Positions 22,615 through 28,080 of a stretch of 28,080 bases of DNA are shown here, one piece after another. The stretch comes from Beroe ovata (lineage: Eukaryota; Ctenophora; Nuda; Beroida; Beroidae). The notes under the pieces are model-generated. The model did not search any database. It had not been told where the DNA came from and worked only from the letters and a program-made list of their open reading frames with translations. The stretch is from positions 150,262 through 178,341 of the forward strand of contig CAMPET010000146.1 of the NCBI GenBank assembly GCA_946803715.1, written 5' to 3'. Position numbers and translations under genes: made by a program. Numbering within the stretch: position 1 is the stretch's first letter; each line of letters opens with the position of its first letter.

Positions 22615-23071
22615 CTCATAACACCTAGCAATAGTGAATTGTGATTAGGAATTCGGAATTCCATAATATTTTTGAGCAACATGTACATAGAACAGTGGTC
22701 CACTAACACAGCTTACTTAAACCAGCGCCAAGTCCCCAAATGACAATAACTGTACTGTAATTGGGATTGTAATTTCAGTTTTGAATTGTGATTCCAGTTG
22801 GCAATGCTAGGCCCAGCTGACACTACATAAACTACAGGTCTACAAACCTACAAGTCTACAAAGAATAGATTTACAGGAATATATTAGCATCTTTTCTTTC
22901 TTGTAACTGCTACAAGGATGACTGCTACAGGATGAAAGAACTGATTAACTTGGGGGAATAAATTAAGTTGAAGTAACACAAGGGTGCAGCGCAGGTGACT
23001 TCTCACATATATTTGTAGGGCAAAAACACAGGACTTAGGACAAGGATATAGTGCAAATTCCATTTTTAGTT
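22615..23071. other. Rab6 5' flank
   Basis: This should contain the Rab6 promoter and any 5' UTR. No TATA box or other site is convincing. CTACAGGTCTACAAACCTACAAGTCTACAA at 22832-22861 is a short degenerate repeat of a CTACA motif. Confidence 0.4.
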
Positions 23072-23252
23072 TACTGAGTAGAATAGGGGTGCGCAATGTA
23101 AGTTACTTTTATAATTCAATAACTCAAACGTTGTAGGGTTTTTCCCTACCGTTGGATGGCGCCGCGCAATTGTTATTCCTTCAGCGAGGATAAAATCGGC
23201 CGCTAGCGATAAGCGAGGATATGGCATGGTAGTGAGAAATCATACAACAATT
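23072..23252. repeat. Repeat-family terminus and flank
   Basis: ACTGAGTAGAATAGGGGTGC (23073 on) is the same terminus as at 16096-16123. It is followed by GTAGGGTTTTTCCCTACC (23135-23152), also found in variant form at about 15027 and 16358. The combination shows that this cluster and the 15-17 kb nest derive from the same repeat families. Confidence 0.65.
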
Positions 23253-23364
23253 TTGCCGCTCGGATGTTAACTGTCGACTGTTTTTTGCGCGCGACTGTCT
23301 TTTGCGCGACGCGCGCGCATCAAAGCAAAGGTCGATGAAGGCGCGCGTAAAAAACATCCGGCAA
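23253..23364. mobile_element. Diverged foldback MITE copy
   Basis: The left end TTGCCGCTCGGATGTTAACTG and right end AACATCCGGCAA are those of the 23411-23532 element, with similar CGCGCG interiors and CGATGAAGGCGCGCG on the right arm. The arms have drifted, and no target duplication can be recognised. Confidence 0.65.
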
Positions 23365-23402
23365 CTCCAGACTTAAACGCGGCAAAATTTATTCCAGATA
23401 CA

Positions 23403-23540
23403 AATTTTAGTTGCCGGATGTTATCTGTCCACTGTTTCTTGCGCGCGGCGCGCGCGCCTTCATCGAAGGCCGAAACAGTTTCGGCCTTCGATGAAGGCGC
23501 GCAAGAAACAGTGGACAGATAACATCCGGCAAAATTTTAG
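23403..23540. mobile_element. Foldback MITE with 8-bp target duplication (best copy)
   Basis: The element is 23411-23532, beginning TTGCCGGATGTTATCTGTCC and ending with the reverse complement of that sequence. Arms pair over about 55 bp, including ACTGTTTCTTGCGCGC and GGCCTTCGATGAAGGCGCG, around one central A (23477). The only asymmetry is about 11 extra CG bases in the left arm. Flanking 8-bp repeats AATTTTAG lie at 23403-23410 and 23533-23540. This is the same family and target-duplication length as at 15244-15374. It has no coding capacity, so it would need a transposase supplied elsewhere, plausibly hAT. Confidence 0.85.
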
Positions 23541-23547
23541 CACGCGT

Positions 23548-23651
23548 TGCGCACTAAAACTTTCCACACTCAGTTTTATCATATCATTGTTGGTCAATGG
23601 TCGACCAACAATGATATAATAAAAGTGCGTGTCATGTTGGAAACTTTAGGG
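23548..23651. repeat. Larger imperfect palindrome
   Basis: The inner arms ATATCATTGTTGGTC (23581-23595) and GACCAACAATGATAT (23603-23617) are perfect complements around 7 bases. The outer parts (GCACTAAAACTTTCC on the left, GGAAACTTTAGGGC on the right) also pair imperfectly. It sits directly after the intact MITE and seems to be an unrelated foldback element. Confidence 0.7.
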
Positions 23652-23910
23652 CTTAGTTGGTCGACAATTGATATTCATTTTTTATTTAGATAACCTTGGT
23701 AATGTAATTTATTCTAGGGGGCCCACAAGAAGTCATGATTAACATCAAGATCATTACATCATTTAGATAACCTTAATATTGGATTTGAATTTTGAGAAGA
23801 AATTATCATTGAAAGAATAGTTGATTTGATAAGCCATAATGTGTTTTATTGCACCTTTCTACTTAAGGCAGACATCCATGTACTTGTTTCATCACCAACA
23901 CTGATTGCCC

Positions 23911-26900
23911 ATGCCTCACGTGAGTATGCAAATTGGTGAACTGCAAAATTGAGACATCTTCCTACAATTTTACTACTTCCTGCAATTTTTCAGCAATAAG
24001 TTTTGATTAGAACAATTTTCAGGGTGTTGCTGACAAGCAATATGAGCAGTACTTAGGCTTACTTGCTCAGCGCAACAAGTGAGTAATTCAACCCTCCTGC
24101 ATGACTTAAGGACACTAACTATTACTATCTGGGTCAATGGTGTAGTTCAAGGGACAGTGTCTAAAGCAGTGGTGGTGGTTCTTATCCCAACCCATCCTTG
24201 AATTGTTACTTACAGGATTTTGCTGATTTACTCATTTTCATAACAATAGGTCATTACAGGATATTGCTGGTCATTACAGGATATTGCTGATTTATTCATT
24301 TTCATAACAATAGCTCTGTCTGGTCAGGTCATCAATTATTACATACAACTACTGCCATGTCTACTGTCTAGCATCTAACTGTACTGTTTATTGTATATTA
24401 ATGGATCTTTGATTCACAGGTTGAAACATTTTCTTCAGATTACTTCGCAAGTTGAAAGAAAAGGATGACAATCAGAAAGTTCTTGAGAGAAGGGAGCAAG
24501 GATTCACTCTTTATTTGAATGGAGCAAATAGTGCTTCAGCCAAGGCATCGAAACCTAAAAACTCTGCTAAAAGTAAGAATATCTGAGGCAGATATTTGTG
24601 AAATGCTACATGTTTCTTACTACATTGCTACACTTCTTTGTATGTGACTACTGACTAAGCTGTAACTCCGTTTTCAGCTCCTCGTCGTAGGGAGACTGAT
24701 GTACCGCAAAATGACAATTCACAGTGAGTGGCAACTTGATTTGAGAGATCCTTTCACTTTCCATATTTCACATTTGTGCTCACATATTATCAAGCCCCAT
24801 GTGTAATATTGGTCCCTCCAGAGAAAGACAAGGGACGAAGTCTAGAAAAGGGTGGACACATGTGAGTATGATGATTGAGGATGTATTCTAGACACATATC
24901 ATCATCTGATATATTTCATTTTCTGTGAAACAAGATGATGATACATTTTTATGGCATTGTCAACTGTCGCCAGAGGAGCATTTCACACGAATTCAGTAAT
25001 ATCATAATGGAACGCCTCTCTTTTCATCACCTCAAGAGTCAAGATCCATGCCACTCCTCCCCTCTCACCCTCTCTCTTTATGTACACCGCAACTTACATC
25101 AGTCACTTACCTTACTCACTCGTTATACTGTAGCAAATGATACCTTTGGTTGAGAGTCAGGGTGTGGCCCCGAGCATATAAATGTGTAGAGGGGACCATA
25201 CCCCATTTTCCATTTCTGTGTTTCCCTTCTCGGTCACCCATGTTACAACGATTCAATCGGAGTAGAACAAGTCACTCTAGATGAACTCGAGACTCTCAAG
25301 TCTTGAGAGTGATGTCGAATTCTTCCATTTAACTTTTCATTTCAATTTTCAACTCCGAAGTAAGAAATTAATTAAGATATGATACTCACATTTCCCTTAT
25401 CTCCTGTGTTCTTAGCATAGGTAGATATGTCTCGAGAAGTATCTCTCACGAGAATCGAGCGCTTTGCAGCAGCTCACAGACTTTACATCAAATCAAAGAC
25501 AGAAGAGGAAAACTATGAGATTTTCAACAAGTGTAGCTGGGAAAATGGCCACGGGCACAACTACAAGGTGAGTGACGTCTGAATTTCACAAAATATCCAG
25601 TGGAATAAGGAACAAGGATGTACCACACAATGCACTGTTTTAACCAACCCTGACTCTAACTCGGCTATCAATCACACTGTCTTCCCTCTGCCCTCGCAAT
25701 TCTGTCCTCTTTGCAGGTGTACTACACGGTGAGAGGAAAGGTAGACCCCACCACTGGGATGGTGATCAACATAGACATCATGAAAACTCAGATTAAACGT
25801 GTTCTCAACATTGTCGACCACAAATTCCTCGACAAGGACGTTCCCTTCTTCGAGTCTAATCCGAGCACAGTGGAGAATATTGCGATGTTTTTCTGGGAGG
25901 AGTTGAAGGATAAACTGCCTGAGGGTGTCCTATTAGAGGAGATTAAGATATACGAGACGGACAATAATTTTGCTGTTTACAGGGGTTAGACAGCTGCAGG
26001 CACGAGGAAGTGTTAAACTAGAGGGGAAGTGAGGTAGAGTAGAGGGGAAGTGAGGTAGAGTAGTAGGGAAGTGGGGTAGAGTAAAGGGAAGTGAGGTAGA
26101 ATAGTAGGGAAGTGAGGTAGAATAGTAGGGAAGGTAGAGTACAGTTGGGTAGAGGGGAGAGCTTAGGCGTAGAGTGGTTAGGTATTCCCCTAGTTTTTCC
26201 TGATTATTCTGTGCTTTTCTAAGTAGCTGATATGTCATTACTTTATGTTAGATTAATTGCTGTTGCTGTGATTATCATTCCAGTTGTTGAGCATCTTCAA
26301 TCGAGTTTAAATGGCTAACCGGAAACTAAACTTCTCAGCTCAATTAGTCTCTCACGAGTGTAATTTGTTACACCATCAATCAAAACTTCAGTATCACGTA
26401 GCGAATCAGTTATCATAATAAGAATTAAGAAGTTGTAGGTAGCTTCTCTAAAAACTGAAGACAGGACACAGTCTTGATCTAATGCTTCGCCATCATCTAC
26501 AGGAATCTATTGATATCGCTACGGAAACAGGGCGCAGTATTCACATCAAGGCAAATGGTGAGTTTATCTCCATCGATAACAGACAATGTGTAATGTGCAG
26601 TGTTTTGGACCTGCAAAATGCCTCAAATAGTGCGCTGTGAACCTGTGATACTTGCTTGTTTCATTATTATGATTATGATGTCTCATCATATGTGTACATC
26701 ATGTTTCATGTAACTATGTTGTGTTGTTATGTAATGACGGTTATGCTATATACGCATATCCGGTATACCACCTATGCCTTTGTATTTTTGGACGCTGAGT
26801 CAATTCCTGCTCGAATTTTGGCCCTGCGGAGTTGTCTGTCACGTTACATCGGGCCTCACTTTTTAGAAGAGATTGAAATTTCCTCTGATTTCCTGAGGAG

Positions 26901-27495
26901 CTAGCCCCGAAATTCCCACAGATTCGAATTCGTCCTATTCTCGTATCCTATTTGCAGAATGAAATCCGGAGTTTTTGCTCCTGATGAGTTGACACCTGGG
27001 GGCAGGTAGGAGCAGTTGCAAAATGAGTAAGTTGAGATATTGGGGAGCGGAATTGTTTGTGAGAAAGTTGTTAAGGGAGTGTGAGACTGGGTGGTGGATT
27101 TGGATTCACAACTCCAGAGCACTGGAGATTTTCGAGATTGCATTAGACACATAGATGTTAATTGTTTTGTGAGATCGTCATCAATAAACCTCTTAAACGA
27201 TATTAATCCGTTTATAATTCGAATTGAATTAAGTCGGTTAATCGATAGATTTTTATGAAGAAAAAGCTACGAGCTAAGTGTAAGGCAGGCAAATGATCAG
27301 ATATACGCTGAATGACAATGATCATAGTTCATTTAAACGGTGCTGTATTTACATTGTGTTTTGATTGGAGTTAAAGATGGGTTTGTTGTCACAGTTTGTC
27401 GTCACTGTTTTGTCAGCATTGTGACTTATCTTGTTACAGAACTAAAGAGCAAACTCAAGGACGAAGAAGAAGAAGATCAACAGAACAGAAGTGAT
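23911..27495 (+). CDS. KATNIP: KATNIP (katanin-interacting protein), 5' exons only
   Basis: In-frame exons: 23911-23919, 24023-24078, 24439-24572, 24678-24723, 24822-24861, 26503-26557 and, more tentatively, 27440-27495. The translation starts MPHGVADKQYEQYLGLLAQR and continues through NKLLRKLKEKD, ERREQGFTLYLNGAN, KSRKGWTHESIDIATETG and RSIHIKAN. This matches my recollection of the N-terminal region of vertebrate KATNIP/KIAA0556 (LLQQRN, KLKEKD, QGFSVYVNGAN, RRGWHQKSVQIRTEAG, LHIEPP). KATNIP is a basal-body and ciliary protein, mutated in Joubert syndrome, that binds katanin and microtubules. An in-frame TGA two codons before the ATG supports this start, although the first exon carries only three codons. 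Vertebrate KATNIP is about 1,600 aa, so most of the gene is absent. It either continues past the window or is truncated. Exon seven (ELKSKLKDEEEEDQQNRSD) fits phase but I cannot confirm it by similarity. Confidence 0.8.
24210..24313. repeat. 40-bp duplication with internal 20-bp tandem unit in KATNIP intron 2
   Basis: TTACAGGAT(T/A)TTGCTGATTT followed by A(C/T)TCATTTTCATAACAATAG occurs at 24210-24249 and 24274-24313. Two copies of a 20-bp GTCATTACAGGATATTGCTG unit span 24250-24289, partly overlapping the second 40-bp copy. Confidence 0.85.
25177..25182 (+). promoter_or_regulatory. Possible TATA box for PTPS
   Basis: TATAAA lies 245 bp upstream of the PTPS start codon in the middle of the long KATNIP intron 5. 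If it is used, transcription would begin near 25205-25215. A perfect 19-bp palindrome ACTCTCAAGTCTTGAGAGT lies at about 25292-25310, between this point and the ATG. A good splice acceptor (TCCTGTGTTCTTAG, ending at 25414) precedes the ATG, so a 5' UTR intron is possible. Confidence 0.35.
25427..25989 (+). CDS. PTS: 6-pyruvoyl-tetrahydropterin synthase (PTPS)
   Basis: Two exons, 25427-25567 and 25717-25989, encode a complete 137-aa enzyme ending in TAG. PTPS converts 7,8-dihydroneopterin triphosphate to 6-pyruvoyl-tetrahydropterin, the second step of tetrahydrobiopterin synthesis. The zinc ligands are present: H17 in AAAHRLY, and H42 and H44 in NGHGHNY. So are the catalytic Cys36 (NKCSWENGHGH), the Asp81-His82 pair (VDHKFLD) and Glu127 (YETDNN). 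Human PTPS is 145 aa; this protein is slightly shorter at its N-terminus. The intron falls after HNYK. The gene lies on the same strand inside KATNIP intron 5, between the exons encoding GWTH and ESIDIA. A GGGAAGTGAGGTAGA minisatellite begins about 30 bp after the stop, and I see no AATAAA nearby. Confidence 0.98.
26018..26160. repeat. Purine-rich minisatellite downstream of PTPS
   Basis: About six irregular 19-22 bp units with consensus AGGGAAGTGAGGTAGAGTAG follow the PTPS stop codon. It is in the presumed 3' UTR of PTPS and in an intron of KATNIP. The long minus-strand frame across it is an artefact of the repeat. Confidence 0.9.
26558..27439. other. KATNIP intron 6 or flank, no certain exon
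   Basis: A plus-strand frame at about 26779-26904 (LDAESIPARILALRSCL, ending DFLRS) lacks usable splice sites. A segment 26959-27005 has a good acceptor (CTATTTGCAG) and donor (GGGGCAG/GTAGGA), but an in-frame TGA appears immediately if it is joined to KATNIP exon 6. Both are left unassigned. Confidence 0.4.
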
Positions 27496-27899
27496 GTGAG
27501 TACGCTCCTTATTATTTATCTTTTGTCATTCGTGGATAAATTTCAAAAATTCGAAGAATGGCCAAAGAATGAATGGTTACATGCTTATTACTAGTAAAAA
27601 ATACCTGTAAAAAGTTTTCATTTCGGCGCTCTGTGCGACAAAGTTTTATTTCCGCGCGCCGCGCGGCTTGCTCGTAGCTTCTACCTGGCAGCTGGCCTCA
27701 TACCCGTACTTCACGAATCACGTATTATGACTTCTGAAAAGTGAAATTCCATTTTACCATTCTTTGATGTGTGTGATATGGTATAAGGACAATGTTCGAT
27801 AGAGTACCTCAGAGTCCCTTATGAATGAACACTGGCCTTGGACGGACAACCAAAATTTCAAGTTAAGCTGATAATCGGTNACACACACACACACACAAA
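27496..27899. other. Intergenic or intron, beside the PARP1 3' end
   Basis: The KATNIP frame remains open past the 27495 donor until a stop at 27592-27594, so a retained-intron terminus is conceivable. A CGCG patch lies at 27652-27666 and a CA repeat with one N at 27880-27898. The PARP1-type 3' UTR should lie here on the minus strand. Confidence 0.45.
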
Positions 27900-28080
27900 C
27901 TACCCCCTGCTCCGAGAATTGTAGTCAAATCTCAGCTGGAAGAGATACTTCACATTGATCTGGGCTACGTCGTAGACAATGTACTCGTTGTACAGGAGAC
28001 TAGACTCCTCAGCATCGGACTGTTCAGTTGGTGGGCCGAGCGGGACCACACAACCGTTAGGGAGGGTGTGATAGGAGCTG
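27900..28080 (-). CDS. PARP1: PARP1-type poly(ADP-ribose) polymerase, C-terminal end (partial)
   Basis: The minus strand is open from the right edge to TAG at 27902-27900 and gives the last 59 residues of a PARP catalytic domain. It reads SYHTLPNGCVVPLG, then LLYNEYIVYDVAQINVKYLF and QLRFDYN. The NEYIVYD block carries the catalytic glutamate (Glu988 in human PARP1). The VAQINVKYL continuation matches PARP1 better than PARP2 or PARP3. PARP1 attaches ADP-ribose chains to proteins at DNA breaks. The tail SRSRG replaces the usual KTSLW-type ending. It is truncated by the window edge, so the zinc fingers, BRCT, WGR and helical domains are not seen. Confidence 0.93.
   Translation of the reverse strand, partial: SSYHTLPNGCVVPLGPPTEQSDAEESSLLYNEYIVYDVAQINVKYLFQLRFDYNSRSRG

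Noticed and set aside
23690-23705. X-box-like ATAACCTTGGTAAT upstream of KATNIP
   Set aside because: The right half lacks the required AAC, so it is too weak a match to call an RFX site.
24935-25153. 72-codon frame in KATNIP intron 5
   Set aside because: No similarity recognised, no splice sites in phase with KATNIP, and it lies before the PTPS TATA box.
25933-26238. 101-codon minus-strand frame (YSTSLP repeats)
   Set aside because: It is an antisense read-through of the purine-rich minisatellite and the PTPS exon.
26959-27005. Mini-exon with good acceptor and donor between KATNIP exons 6 and 7
   Set aside because: In the phase demanded by exon 6 it hits TGA at once; it is open only in another frame.

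Overview
This is an animal nuclear genome segment. It has GT-AG introns, single-domain exons, microsatellites with assembly Ns, transposon debris, and no bacterial-style operons. The recognisable genes (RhoGDI, Rab6, PTPS, KATNIP, PARP1-type) are conserved across animals. Their compactness, together with GC-rich CGCG palindromes in AT-rich DNA, suggests an invertebrate, possibly a sponge or another early-branching animal. That placement is a guess from style, not a proof.

Layout. 1-5497: no confidently identified gene. There is a CCAAT-box array near the left edge, and a pair of X-box (RFX-type) sites at 3159-3193 next to a possible first exon on the minus strand. 5498-7497 (+): the last four exons of a single-pass membrane receptor, made of an EGF-like domain, a TM segment, a basic stop-transfer stretch and a cytoplasmic tail with FxNPxY and a C-terminal PDZ-ligand-like end. 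10043-13874 (-): a complete six-exon Rho GDP-dissociation inhibitor. 14041-14432: a 196-bp tandem duplication. 15020-17350: a nest of GC-rich foldback repeats, including a hAT-like MITE with a perfect 8-bp target duplication and two pairs of diverged repeat copies that differ by palindromic insertions and a 17-bp micro-inversion. 18329-18511 (+): an intronless 60-aa single-TM protein candidate behind tandem X-boxes. 19336-22614 (-): a complete six-exon Rab6 with a dead LINE fragment in intron 4. 23072-23650: a second foldback cluster with another TSD-flanked MITE. 23911-27495 (+): the 5' exons of KATNIP (katanin-interacting protein). A complete two-exon 6-pyruvoyl-tetrahydropterin synthase (25427-25989, +) lies inside its fifth intron. 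27900-28080 (-): the C-terminal exon of a PARP1-type poly(ADP-ribose) polymerase, cut by the window edge.

There is no operon logic. Shared themes are vesicle and cytoskeleton biology (RhoGDI, Rab6, an endocytic receptor tail) and cilia (KATNIP, X-boxes). The most unusual features are the palindrome-driven repeat evolution, the gene-within-intron arrangement of PTPS in KATNIP, and the X-box-flanked microprotein.
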